64,000 nucleotides of DNA, from assembly GCA_014529385.2 (NCBI GenBank), contig CM043952.1:65188370-65252369 (forward strand), written 5' to 3'. How positions within the stretch are numbered: position 1 is the stretch's first letter; the number at the start of each line of letters is the position of its first letter. This document shows positions 11,721 through 22,800 of the stretch, in pieces. The notes below the pieces were generated by a model. It was not told the origin of the DNA, did no database searches, and saw only the letters and a list, made by a program, of their open reading frames with translations. The DNA comes from Adiantum capillus-veneris. Taxonomy: Eukaryota > Streptophyta > Polypodiopsida > Polypodiales > Pteridaceae. Made by a program: the position numbers and the translations under genes.

Positions 11721-12124
11721 TCTAACAACTTTTAGGTGTAAACTTTTTAGATATACTTTGGCACTTCAAGCCCTAGTTGCTACTCCTCTTTACCCCTTTA
11801 GAAAAAGCACTCAAGCTACTGTACCCGCGGCTCGAATACCATTAATTGCAAGGAATAGAAGAGAGGGTCTTTCGACACCAAAACAGCACCGGCTCCTGTC
11901 AAGCTTCTAATAGCTCAATAGTGGTTAAACCGTAGGCAAGCCCCGTAGGACTCCACTATTAAGACCATAGCTCTCGACGGTGATGCCCCGTTAACTGCAC
12001 AAAGGCAGGGGCACTGCAAGGCTGAAAAATCCCTATTCTACTTACTCACAGGCAATTAATAATACCAACCATTTGTAGCTAGCTTGAGGACCTCCCTTCT
12101 TGAGCAAGAAAAGAGAAACCTTGA

Positions 12125-12137
12125 GCTCTGATACCAA
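12125..12137 (-). other. Primer-binding site, initiator tRNA-Met type
   Basis: On the minus strand this reads TTGGTATCAGAGC, the usual plant initiator-Met primer site. It directly follows the LTR end TGTTACA. Confidence 0.9.
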
Positions 12138-13727
12138 TGTAACATTTAATGGCCTAATAACTTATGTGTAGCGGAAATTAGCATGAACATAGTGGGCATT
12201 TCATTAGAATAGATTCCTAATGAGAATTACAAGAGTGCTTGGGTGGAGAGAGCAACAAAAAGCATAACACCTAGTTAGATAGCATCGACAATACTTTCAA
12301 AAGAGAGAGAAATTAAGCTATTGACAACAGTTGAGGACCGGATTTGCATGAAGCCGGTCCCCCCTCCAAAAGGCTTTGTATTATGGTTTCTCCCATCAAG
12401 AGAGACATTGTACAATACAATTCTTTGTGTTCCTTCAAGACTAGCTAGTGCAATGAAGATGGAAGCTTCATACACCAAGCAAAACACTTAATCAAACACA
12501 ACTTGAATTATCCCCGTTCTCAGACCCAAGACCTCACACACCTTCGAAGATGGTGAGAGCTAGCAGGGTATGAGAGTAGATTGAGAGGAAGAAGGAGTAT
12601 CTTACGAGAAAGAGGTACATCTCCTCACATAATCACTCATATTAGCATAGCTTAGCTTAGTAATTAGCTTGGTAGAGGAGATGAGCATGCATTGAAGCTT
12701 GGCTCTTGGTTGGATTTGCATCCACATGCCAAGAGAGTGTTGATGTAGGCTTCTATCTCACAAGCTTGGAGTAGGTGATGAGCTCTCCATTAAAGCTTGG
12801 GAGGAGATAGAGTATTCTTTCTTCACACATGGTCAAGTGTCAGTGTGTGTGTGTCAATGCCAAGAAAAAATCAGCCCCCTCTCTCTCTTGGGCGAGCCCT
12901 AGCTGCTAATTTGGTCTGGCTTTTGCCTCATTGGACCTCCCCAAGTCAAGCCAATAGGTATTAAGCAGCATAATTGATAGCCTTCTGACATGTGTCCCCC
13001 TTTCCCCTTTTGTGAGAGCTTTAGGTAATTAAATAATTAAACTAAACTCTCATTGGACCCCTTTGTCTCCTGGCCAATAGAAATCAGGCAAGCCATGGGG
13101 CTTCTGAATGCTCATTGGACCCTTTGGGAGACTGCCCAATAGTCTTCTAGGAGACTTAATTCTCATTGGTTTCTTTTATTAAATGTTTTTAAATTAATTA
13201 AACTACATTTACTCTAGCTTAATTCTCATTGGTCCACTTCAAGGGTCTTCCAATAGAAATTGGGCACACCTTGTGGGCATCTGGCCTAGGGAGCTGACAT
13301 GTGTCCCTCATTCCCTTTGTGTAAAGGGAGCCTGTGTGTGTGTGTGTGGCTTTCTCTCTCATCCCCTACCTTTGGGGCTCGCCTTCTCCCATGTAGGGAT
13401 GTGCAAAGACTTTTAGGGCACACACAAAGCATCCAATTTTCCCTAGGGTTGACCTTTGGACACAACCTTTGAATTTTGGAACCTTAGCATTTTGGAAGTC
13501 TTAATGGGCTGAACCTTAGGGTCTTTTTAGCCCATTGTTGCACATGGCTCTTTTGCAGATGGCCCCCCCTTTGGATCCCTATTTTCCCTCCTTTGGATCC
13601 CTACTGTGGCCGGTCTGCTAGCTTAACCAATATTCTAGCTTTTTCTCCCTTAGCACTTCCCCACATTAAATGATTAGTTTAATATGAGAAAATCATTTAG
13701 GAGAATTAGATATTGATTATTATGACA
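12138..13727 (-). repeat. 5' LTR of the gypsy element, about 1590 bp
   Basis: In element orientation it starts TGTCATAATAATC (13727) and ends TGTTACA (12138) beside the primer site. It contains several spaced ATTGG/CCAAT pairs at about 12929-13255 and short GT runs near 12842-12860 and 13331-13347. A diverged relative lies at about 18870-19740 in the same orientation; the block around GAGGACCGGATTT and AGCCGGTCCCCCCTCCA is shared. No protein-coding content. Confidence 0.8.
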
Positions 13728-13947
13728 ATTAGGGTTGCAGAGAAACGCACACAGCTTGGAGAAGACTAAGGAAGCTCAAGGCACACAATAGAGAGCGTGT
13801 TACTTAGTGTGCAATGGAAAGATAGATAGCCCTAGAGTGATGGACGTATATACAATGCTCGGGGAAAAAAACCTCCTAAAGAGGGAAAAAATGCCCCGGC
13901 GGTCCTAGTGTGTTCACACACATCACTACCACATGTATATGGTAACA
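13728..13947 (-). repeat. 3' LTR of the copia element (left copy)
   Basis: Matches 18643-18865 over essentially its whole length and ends in TATGGTAACA. The outermost six bases seen in the other copy are missing, replaced by the end of the gypsy LTR. Confidence 0.88.
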
Positions 13948-16262
13948 AATCCTCCCTGGAGTGATGCGGTGAACAAGAGCTGGCACATGAGTAAAGGGAA
14001 GTGCCATGCCCTGAGGACATGATCGGTCCACAAAGGGGAGTAAGCCCAAAGCTTTGCGGAAAGCTTCAAGCTTCTCACGAGACAATGCCTTTGTGAAAAG
14101 ATCTGCAAGGTTGTCCTGTGTTGGCACATAAGCCAAGTTGATCTCTCCTGCTGAGAGCCTCTCCCTAACATATTGGTAATGCACCTCAATGTGCTTTGTG
14201 TGAGCATGAAAAACTCGGTTCCTCGCAACTGTCAATGCGCTCCGATTTTCAGTGTAGATAGTGTTGGCAGTGTCCTGCCCAACACCCAAATCAGTCATAA
14301 GGCGTCTGAGCCATACACACTCAACCATAGCTGTGAAGACTGCCCTATACTCAGCCTCACAACTCGAATTGGCCACATTAGGTTGCTTCTTGCTCAACCA
14401 TGATATACATGAACTACCAAGCATGAAACAAAAACCACTTGTGGACACTCGCGTGTCAAAACAACCAGCCCAATCTGAGTCCGAAAAATCATGTAAGTCT
14501 GGCGACAATGATCCCCCCTTGGGATAAAAAAAGCCAAGATGTAAAGTGCCACTAAGGTAGTGCAAAATCCTCTTGACAGCTTGCCAATGCTTAGACCCTG
14601 GGCTATGCATAAATCTGCTGACCTGTGAGACTGCAAACTGAATATCCGGCCTCGTGTTGCATACATAAATGAGGCAACCAATAGCAGTTTGATAAAGAGT
14701 GGCATCAGCAGGATTTCCAGCATCATGAAGACTCAATTTCAAACGTGTTTCCATGGGAGTGGCAATTGGTTTGCAATCCTCAAGTCCAAACTTACATTGC
14801 AATGTCTCTATGTAACTTGTTTGACGACACAAGGCAATACCACCATCACACTGCTTAAACTGTATATCCAAGTAATGATGCAATGGCCCCAAATCTTTCA
14901 TCTTGAAAGTAGCATTCAAATCAGCCTTAAATTCAGCAATATGTCTCTCATTTGGTCCAGTGATTAGCAAATCATCGACATAAAGAACCATTATGAGAAG
15001 TACATCACCCTCACACTTTTTTACATACAATGTGCTTTCTGTTGGATTGTTATGAAAGCCTCGTTTGACCAAATGAGTGTCAGCTTTCTCATACCAAGCA
15101 CGAGGAGATTGCTTCAACCCATACAAAGCCTTCTTACATCTGCACACTTTGTCCTCTTGTCCTTTTATGACAAAACCGTGAGGCTGCGTTACATAAACTT
15201 CCTCAAATATGTCACCATTCAAGAAAGCAGTAACAATGTCTAATTGATGTACATCCCAACCAAAATGAGCTGCCAATGCACATAGAAAACGCACAGTAGT
15301 CATACGACAAGTGGGAGCAAAAGTCTTTTCATAATCTATGCCTTTTTGTTGTGCATAACCCTTTGCAACAAGTCGAGCCTTATGGCGATCAATCTCACCA
15401 TCCGCCTTGCGTTTCAACTTGTAAACCCATTTCATACCAATGGCCTTTTTGCCAGGAGGCAAATCACATAAAGTCCATGTGTCATTTTCTATAAGTGCAT
15501 CATATTCTGATTGCATGGCAGTCATCCAATTTTTTGAATTATGTGCTTCATCAAAAGACAGAGGCTCCTCAACATCGTGTAAGCTAGACACAGCCAAACC
15601 ATAACAATCTGATGCATAAGATGCATGGTGAGAGCTTGAACGAGTACGACTAGACAAAGGTGCATCCAATTTACTGTCACGCAAAGTGTGCACCAACCAT
15701 TTTGGCATACCTCTAGCCTGCTCCTTTTCAGTCCTTTCCTCATCAAGTACATCATGTACATCTGCATCAGTACTAGGCTGATCTGTAACATTTTCAGAAA
15801 CCCCCATAGGCTGTACATTTGCCTCATTGGAACTTACATTCGTATTTCCACCACCGAAAAGAGGCAACAAAGTGTCATAAATGTCTTGTGAGCTTACATT
15901 ACTGTCTCTAGTACATGACAGCAAGGGCTGAACAAAATCTTCCACAAACACTACATCTCGTGAAACCAGAATACGTTTTGTTTGCGGATGATACAACCTG
16001 TAACCTTTGCTTTCAGCACTATAACCAACAAAAATACATTTGATAGCTTATCATCCAATTTTCAGTGTTGTGTTTGTGGCACCAAAGCATATGCCAAACT
16101 GCCAAAAACACACATGTGCTCAATAGAAGGCTTTCTATCATGCCATGCTTCATATGGAGTAATAGATTGCAAAGCTTTCGTAGGACACCTGTTTAGTACA
16201 TAAGTGGCACACATGATGGCCTCAAGCCAAAAAGAATGCGGCAAAGCTTGACTTTTGACCAT
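13876..16262 (-). pseudogene. Copia integrase C-terminus, reverse transcriptase and RNase H
   Basis: The frame at 13876-15996 is open for 706 codons. It begins in the integrase C-terminal region (YHPQTKRILVSRDVVFVEDF), passes an acidic linker, and reaches copia RT (WVYKLKRKADGEIDRHKARL; YEKTFAPTCRMTTVR; QLDIVTAFLNGDIFEEVYV; catalytic LLIMVLYVDDLLITG). RNase H follows (STSGFCFMLGSSCISWLSKK; SSCEAEYRAVFTAMVECVWL; NRVFHAHTKHIEVHYQYVRE). The last part reads beyond RNase H through the purine tract into the 3' LTR. A short piece at 16062-16262 (HSFWLEAIMCATYVLNRCPT) is the integrase core C-terminal half in another frame, so at least one frameshift separates the two. Confidence 0.9.
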
Positions 16263-16402
16263 ACATCATGCCATTTTCGTAAGTGACCCGTTTTTCCTCT
16301 CAGCAACACCATTTTGATGAGGTGTATAAGGCATTGTACATTGGTGTTTTATCTCACGACTAGCCAGAAATGCATTGAATTCATGAGACATATACTCCCC
16401 CC

Positions 16403-18337
16403 TCAATCGGAACGGAGGGTGCCCATAGTACATTTCGAGACATTTTCAGCCATAGCAAGAAATTGTTTGAAGCACATAAACACTTCGAACTTCGCTTTAA
16501 GCAGAAATACCCATGCATGCCTGGAGTAATCATCAATGAAAGTCACGAAGTAAAGGTAATTGCCCAAGGACGGAGTTTGCATGGGCCCACAAAAATCACT
16601 ATGCACAAGCTGCAACCTGCATGTGGCCCGAATTGAACCATCCTTTGGAAACTTACAACGCTGCATCTTTCCCAAAATACAGCCTTCACAAACATGTTTG
16701 ACAGGTGCTTCAATAGGCAGCAAAGAAGCAACCATATCAGATTTCTGCAAACGCAGCAAACTGGCAAAATTCATATGACCAAAATGTGCATGCCAGAGTT
16801 TTGCATCTGAAATAGCCCTTGAATCTGCAACAGCATTTGCAAAATTTTGTCCACACTTGTCATACAAAGTGAGCTTATATAGCCCATGGCACAAAAGGCC
16901 AGATGCAACAATTTCATCACCAAAACTGAGATCATGAACAATACATCTGTCATCCACAAATTTGACTACAAGTCCAAGTCTAGCAAGTGCGGATACACAC
17001 AAGAGATTCTTCTTGATCCCAGGTACATAAAGTGCATCAACAAGTGTGAAAGAACTGCCATTAGCAGCAGTAAGCACAATCTTTCCAACTCCCTAAACCG
17101 GATAAGAGGCATTGTTGGCACAAGTGACTGAATTCCCATGAGGGACATACAAGAGAGAGGTGAACAATTTACAACGTGAGGTAATGTGCTTTGTAGCACC
17201 ACTGTCGAAATACCACACATGTGAATCTGCAGCAAAATCTGACAAGCATGCATCATGGATAGCATGATTGTAAGTGCACTCTACGCTAAAATCCCATTCT
17301 GCATCAACATCAGCATTACAGTCTCCTTTTACAAAAGACTCAACAATGGTTGCATTTGTAGTGGAACCAGCATTTGCAGTGGAACCACCCTCTTTCTTCT
17401 TAGCCTCTTTTGCCTTCAACTTAGGACACTGCTTGATCAAGTGATCATTTTCTTTACAATAATGGCAACGCATCTTCTTTTTGCCCTTATCACCAGAATT
17501 GTCAGACGACGTGTTGCCAGTAGAAGCATTGGGAACAGAAGTTTTGCCACTCGCAGCAGAACCATAAGAAGTGGCTGCATTGCTATTACCACCCTTTCTT
17601 TGAGAAGCAATAAAAGCCTGTTCAACTGCACGCTGTCTAGTCCTATTTTTTTTGGAAAGTGACTCTTGCAACAGCAATGTGCATAATGCATCAAACTTGA
17701 CAACTTATGGATTTCCTTGGGTCATAAGTCTCCAAGTATTAGCAAAAGTATGGTAAGAATCTGGTAAGGCATCAAGACCAGTCTGCACAAGGGAACTGTC
17801 TGAAATGACACCAGGAAGAAAAGTGTCCATATCATCTTCCTCGTGCATAATCTTCGACTCCAGCTCTTTACGCAGCAAAGCAATTTTAGCCTCATTGCGG
17901 CTTGCATAAAGACCTGCTAGAATATCCCAAGCCTGTTTTGCAAATTTTGCTGAACGGATGTGAGGAACAATGGTGCGCTTCACAGACAACGCAATCAATG
18001 CATGAGCTTGCGCATCCTTTACATCCCAATGAGCTTGTTCTGCCGTAGGCAAAACAACTCTAATAGCAGCAATCCTTGCAGCAAGACCTACAACATCCTC
18101 AACATCGCCTGCATCCTCAGAACCAGGACGTACATCAATGCCATGCACAAATTTCTAGACACCCTTTGACACAAGAACGTGTTGCATCATATACGCCCAC
18201 ATAGGGTAATTGTCCCCATCCAACCTGTCCTCAGCAGCAAACATCTTGAAGACATCTGTGGTGTTGTCAGCCATGGTAAATGCTGCACCTGATGTGAAAA
18301 CTGCCCGAAAATAGGAGAAATGGAGCGGAAATAACAT
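16403..18337 (-). pseudogene. Copia gag, protease and integrase core, one frame with three internal stops
   Basis: The pieces at 18155-18337, 17705-18148, 17093-17677 and 16403-17077 all lie in the same reading frame. They are separated only by stop codons at 18152-18154, 17702-17704 and 17090-17092. Gag starts MADNTTDVFKMFAAEDRLDG. The zinc knuckle is CHYCKENDHLIKQC. The protease is WYFDSGATKHITS with an intact DSGA. The GAG-pre-integrase and integrase core follow (LWHAHFGHMNFASLLRL; HVCEGCILGKM; VHSDFCGPMQTPSLGNYLYF). The frame is lost near 16402. This is a young-looking but disabled copy. Confidence 0.9.
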
Positions 18338-18622
18338 GTGCTATATAGCACAAATCGTAGAAGACTGTAAGGCACCTGTTATGCAGAAATCGGCACTGAC
18401 AAAAATTCTGCACAAAATGAAAAAATTGCCTGTGCAGACCTGCCTGTAATGGAAACAGAGGCTGAAATGAGCCCGAATAAAAAATCTAAGCAAACTAGGC
18501 TCTACGAGCTATCCCAAATTATTTGTCGACTTGCGAACGCTCACCAAACCTCATTGTAATCGAAGAAAGTGAGCAAGCGTGTGCTGGAGCAGCTGGCGAC
18601 TAAGCCTGGGAGGACGTAACCT

Positions 18623-18636
18623 GCTCTGATACCAAT
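18623..18636 (-). other. Primer-binding site of the copia element, initiator tRNA-Met type
   Basis: The minus strand reads ATTGGTATCAGAGC directly after the LTR end CCAACA. Confidence 0.9.
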
Positions 18637-18865
18637 TGTTGGAATTAGGGTTGCAGAGAGAAACACACACATATTGGAGAAGACGAAGGAAGCTCAAGGC
18701 ACACAATAGAGAGTGTGTTACTTAGTGTGCAATGGAAAGATAGATAGCCCTAGAGTGATGGGCGTGTATACAATGCTCGGGGGAAAAAACCTCCTAAAGA
18801 GGGAAAAATTGCCCCGGCAGTCCTAGTGTGTTCACACACATCACTACCACCTGTATATGGTAACA
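18637..18865 (-). repeat. 5' LTR of the copia element (right copy), 229 bp
   Basis: On the + strand it starts TGTTGGAATTAGGG and ends GGTAACA. The ends are therefore TG...CA in element orientation as well. Confidence 0.9.
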
Positions 18866-18869
18866 AATT

Positions 18870-19740
18870 GATGGTAGCAACATAAACATAGCATTTAGTT
18901 AACTTGGCATGAACAATACTATTGCAAGAGAGAGAATATAGAGAACATACAACAATTGAGGACCGGATTTATGTGTAGCCGGTCCCCCCTCCAATAGGCA
19001 TTTGTATTATGATTTCTCTCATCAAGAGAGACTTGTTATAATACAAGCTTTGTGTTCCATATGACCTAGGTGATGCAATGAAGATGGAAAGCCTCATGCA
19101 TCACGAGCATAACATAAACTTTGAGGAAAGCTTTAACTATCCCAAGCCTCAGTCCCAAGACCTCAAGCACCTTCAAAGGTGGAGAGAGCTGCAAGGAATG
19201 AGGGTAGGGAAGAGGAAGAAGAAATATTTCATAAGAGAAATAATTAGTTCCTCACTTATCATCACTCTTCTTGCTAGCATACATAACATCATAGTAATGA
19301 AGATGGAGAAGATGGCAAGTTGAAGCATTGAAACATGGCTCTTGGTTGGATTTGCATTCCATAGCTAAGAGCGTTGGTGTAGGCTCTCAACCTCTCTACT
19401 TGCTTGGAGAAGGAGAGGGAGCTCTTGCATTTTGCACTTCACACAATGAAAGTGTGTGTGAGTGTGTGTGGGAGAGTATACCCCCTAAGCAAGCCCCTAG
19501 ATTCCTTGGTCGACCCCCCCTTGTAGCTCATGCTTGAAGCTCATTGGACCCCTCCATGCCTAGCCAATCACAAGCAGGAGGTAAATCAAGTAACAAGGGT
19601 AGCCTTGGGACAAGTGTCCCCCTTTCCCCTGGGGACTCATTAAACATATTATGAAGAATACTTGCTACTCTCAAGTGAAACACTAGTAGCCCATGTCTAT
19701 GATTGGTGGCATATTAAATTATTACCAAAATTTCTATCGC
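18870..19740 (-). repeat. Diverged, partial gypsy LTR related to 12138-13727
   Basis: Blocks shared in order with the intact gypsy LTR include GAGGACCGGATTT, AGCCGGTCCCCCCTCCA, CATCAAGAGAGAC, GGCTCTTGGTTGGATTTGCAT and CTCATTGGACC...CCAAT. Both copies have the same orientation. It is clearly more diverged than LTR pairs from single insertions, so it is probably an older solo or partial LTR. The right edge is uncertain. Confidence 0.65.
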
Positions 19741-20220
19741 TCTCAAGATTTTTCCCTTCCTAGACAAAGTCATTACCCCCAACCAGCATGGCTTTATCAA
19801 AGGAAGGTCAATATATGACAACATTCTGATAGCAATGGTTGGCATCGAGTATGCAACATTCACCAAGCAAGAGTGTGTCTCACTCCAATTGGACCTTGAA
19901 AAAGCCTATGACCAGATCACATGGTCCTTCATAGAAGACTTTATGAAATTATTGGGATTTGGTCTGTGGCTTTGTTGGTTGATTCATAACTTTGGCACTA
20001 GAAGTTGATTGGATCTCCTTATTATAATTAAATTGTGGGAATATTTGAAGTGAAGAGATCAATCAAGCAGGGATCCATGGGTTGTCCTTGCCTAACAATG
20101 GTCAACTCTTAGCAAAGCTCTTTGTGGATGACTCCCTCCTATTCTTGAAAGCTTGTTGCCCTCAAGTAAGCTAATTGGAAGGTATCCATGTCTGTTTTTC
20201 TTTTTCCTTCCACAAAACAG
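19741..20220 (+). pseudogene. LINE (non-LTR retrotransposon) reverse transcriptase fragment
   Basis: Translation of about 19745-19970 gives the finger/palm start of a plant L1-type RT: LDKVITPNQHGFIKGRSIYD, then CVSLQLDLEKAYDQITWSFI and EDFMKLLGFG. After indels, about 20040-20170 gives FEVKRSIKQGSMGCP and LFVDDSLLFLKA, matching the RT region with the xxDD catalytic box. Frames shift several times. No endonuclease, 5' end or poly(A) tail is visible nearby, so this is an internal fragment. Confidence 0.85.
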
Positions 20221-20770
20221 GAGCCCTGTTTTAAGATCCATAATCAAATAGGGATATATCCTCAACCCACCACCATATATGGTGGTGGTAAGGAACTAGT
20301 CATGCATTAGAATTTTGATTAGCTCAAGTGTGTTAATGAGAGAGCAATTTTTTGAACGAGGGAGGAGATGGAGAGACCTTACATGAAGCCACAAGAGTCC
20401 AATACTTTCTTCTCATGAATCTCTAAGATGAGCTTAATATTCACAAGCATCGTCAAATCCGAGGGAGGCTGATTTCCCACAATCCTAAAGATTGATTTAT
20501 GATAGAAGAATGATCATTCAAAATAGGTTTTAGCATCTGTGGAACTCTAGAAACTTGATTATGCCCTACCCATGCACCCAAGGGATTCACTGTGTTTTTT
20601 TGGATGGTACCACGTGAGTGTACAAGAGGGGGGGTTTTGGATTTTGTACATAAGCGTATACAATCGAGGTAGCCCCTCATTATTTCATACTCATACTATG
20701 TACATGGGGGGGGGGGGGTTACATAGGGGCTACATACAACTACATGGGCCACCTTAATTGCATTAGTAAG
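20221..20770. other. Non-coding stretch with a 13-bp G run
   Basis: No domain is recognisable in either strand. A homopolymer of 13 G lies at 20706-20718. The sequence is probably further element debris. Confidence 0.5.

Positions 20771-20771
<1 letters not shown>

Positions 20772-20830
<59 letters not shown>
20772..20830. repeat. (CT)n microsatellite, about 59 bp
   Basis: A perfect CT dinucleotide run about 40 bp left of the foldback element. Confidence 0.95.
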
Positions 20831-20832
<2 letters not shown>

Positions 20833-20870
20833 TTCATAGATGAGTACTTTCATGGCGTGGTGAAAATAAG

Positions 20871-21548
20871 GGCAAACTTGAAATTCTTCCGTTTTTTGGT
20901 CAAAATTAGAAGCTTTTGTTGGTAATTACACTGAAACTTATGTAAATTTCCTCGTTTTCTTAAAGCCAAGCTCAAAATTTAACCGGGATTTTACAATTTC
21001 ATCCGGTTAAAATACATTGGACCCCGGTTTTTTCCCAAAGTTTTAAAACCAAAATACCCATCTAATTTGTGGAAATTCCCAAAATACCCTTCTAATATTA
21101 AAATTCCCAAAATACCCTTGTATTTATTTTAGTCGAATTGTTCAAGATTTTCTAACCTTTATTTCTTTTTGACAATTGAGATACATTTTTGAGTGCTTAG
21201 CATGTAATTTGTCACAGATTACCTCACAAAAAAAGGTAATTATGTCTAAAAATATTGAAGCAATTCATCTCCAAAGCCTACATAACCAATTCAAATTCTA
21301 GTTTTAGCATCTTGTATCGATAGACAATCACTCTTCTTATGAAAAGCAACAAGCTTCTTTATCTTTAGAGAAATTTAATCTCACGACCAGGGGTATTTTC
21401 GGATCTTGGAATATTTGAAGGGCATTTTGGGAATTCATAACAAAATATTGGGGGTATTTTGGGAATTTTTGAAATTTGAGGTGTATTTTGGGGATTTCCA
21501 TAAATTAGAGGGGTATTTTGGTAACTTTCTCTTTTTTCTTACAGTAGG

Positions 21549-21602
<54 letters not shown>

Positions 21603-21765
21603 TTAGAAAAGACTCGGGGTTTAGTGTATTTTAACCGGTTGAAATCGTAAAATGTTGGCTAGATTTTAAGCTTGCCTTGAAGAAAATTGAGAAATGTACA
21701 TAAGTTTTAGTGTAATTACGGACAAATGCTCAATGCTAAAAAAAAACTTTGTTCCGAAGACTTGG
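20871..21765. repeat. Foldback element: long imperfect inverted repeat
   Basis: The left arm (about 20871-21115) and the reverse complement of the right arm (about 21410-21765) match block by block. Shared strings include GTAATTACACT.AAACTTATGTA, AACCGG...ATTTTAC, CCGGTTAAAATACA, CCCCGG/CCCCGA, ACCAAAATACCC.TCTAATTT and repeated TTCCCAAAATACCC. The right arm carries an inserted (CT)n tract at 21556-21598. The unmatched centre of about 300 bp has no coding potential. The size, A/T content and absent ORF suit a MITE or foldback transposon. I could not fix a target duplication. It ends about 1 kb before the synthetase start codon. Confidence 0.78.
21556..21598. repeat. (CT)n microsatellite, about 43 bp
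   Basis: Perfect CT run within the right arm of the foldback element. The left arm has no matching run at the mirror position. Confidence 0.95.
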
Positions 21766-21899
21766 CAAACCTACCTATGAGAATTTTAGTTTGTAAACTG
21801 ACTAAATTTGAAGGGCTTTGCACCAAATTATGCTAAGTTTTGTGGGTTTTCTCACCTTCAAGTTTAAAATGTAGAGGCAAAATTTGCACGTGGGATTAC

Positions 21900-22800
21900 A
21901 CTAAACCTAGTTTTTTTTCGAGCATGCGAAAGCTTCAAATTTTGACCTAGGGTAAAACACTTTGAGAGCCCGTCGGGTGTTGCAGCGTTGTTCTGCGCCG
22001 CGAAAGGGAGGTGGGGAGAAGTGTTCTGTGCAGGAAAAGCTCGGCTCCGATGGTGGCTCTAAAAGCGGGTGCAAAAGGAGAGTAATTTTGTGAGTAAAGA
22101 TATTGGGTGCCAATAGCAGGTCAGCGTGAGGGGAATTCAAGAACGGAAGCGCCAGCAGGGATTTCGCTCGCAAAGTTACTCCAACCATTGATATATCTCA
22201 GGTATGATTCCGGCCCCTTTTCCTCAGAATTGGTTGTGAGAGTTGTGCAAGTTTTTGTAATGCAGGGTACAAAAGTCCAACCTATCAGTGAATTTCAGTT
22301 CAATGGTGCCTTTGAAATGGGGATTTTGTGTATGTTGCAAAGGCTGATATTGTTTGTTCGAATCGCCACAATTTGGTGCGGCCAACATATCCGCGAATGC
22401 CACAAATTATTCTTCGAGGACTGTTATTGGCCTAATGTAGGGGATTTAAGGATGGAATTCCCAACTTAATGTTGATGATGCAAGGTCCCTTGGAAGTTGG
22501 GATTCTCAAGTTGAAGCCGGCTATTTTGGTGATCTTGACACTCATGTGTTGCATAGTCTGGGAATTTTTGTGTTCTACTTCTATGCCTTTTTCCATAAGA
22601 GATAATTATGTGCAAAGCTTTTCATGCTTATACATAGAGTAGATAACTCTACCTGGTTTTGGGTAGAAAGACTGCAAGTCTTTGCCAGTTTCTCAAACAT
22701 TTCTTGCAGTGTAAGTGATGAATTTTAGTTGAAAGAATTGGAAGAACATTATCTGGCATTTGTTCTAAACAAAGTTCTAGTTCTGGTTGCAGCTCTAGCC
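21900..22800 (+). promoter_or_regulatory. Upstream region and probable 5' UTR (with possible intron) of the asparaginyl-tRNA synthetase
   Basis: No domain is readable here. A splice-donor-like CTCAG|GTATGA lies at 22200/22201, and an acceptor-like GGTTGCAG ends near 22792, eight bases before the predicted ATG. A 5' UTR intron of about 590 bp is therefore plausible but unproven. A frame from 22107 starts with GTG, not ATG, and runs across the putative donor, so I do not accept it as a transit peptide. No clear TATA box was identified. Confidence 0.35.

Larger units (their letters stand above)
8229..13727 (-). mobile_element. Truncated Ty3/gypsy LTR retrotransposon (5' LTR, primer site, gag-pol)
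   Basis: Read on the minus strand, the element runs from an LTR (13727 to 12138) through an initiator-Met primer-binding site (12137 to 12125), a leader of about 400 bp and gag-pol, to a break at about 8228. The 3' part of pol, integrase and the 3' LTR are missing. The LTR begins TGTCA and ends TTACA in element orientation, so its outer end is intact. The open gag-pol suggests this insertion is among the youngest in the window, while the broken copies around it are older. Confidence 0.88.
13728..18865 (-). mobile_element. Ty1/copia LTR retrotransposon, both LTRs present, decayed polyprotein
   Basis: Two LTR copies of about 220-229 bp (13728-13947 and 18637-18865) flank a minus-strand copia polyprotein in the order gag, protease, integrase, RT, RNase H. 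An initiator-Met primer site abuts the right LTR. A purine-rich tract (minus strand CTCCAGGGAGGATT, 13961-13948) abuts the left LTR. The LTRs differ at a small number of sites by eye (for example GAGCGTGTT against GAGTGTGTT). I see no matching 5-bp target duplication. The left LTR lacks its first six bases (TGTTGG) exactly where the gypsy LTR ends. Confidence 0.92.

Noticed and set aside
16403-18337. RNA editing repairing the in-frame stops of the copia polyprotein
   Set aside because: U-to-C editing in ferns and hornworts is organellar; this is a nuclear retroelement and ordinary mutation explains the stops.
22107-22469. 120-codon frame upstream of the synthetase as a separate gene or transit peptide
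   Set aside because: It starts with GTG, crosses a probable 5' UTR splice donor, is not in continuity with the synthetase exons, and has no recognisable domain.
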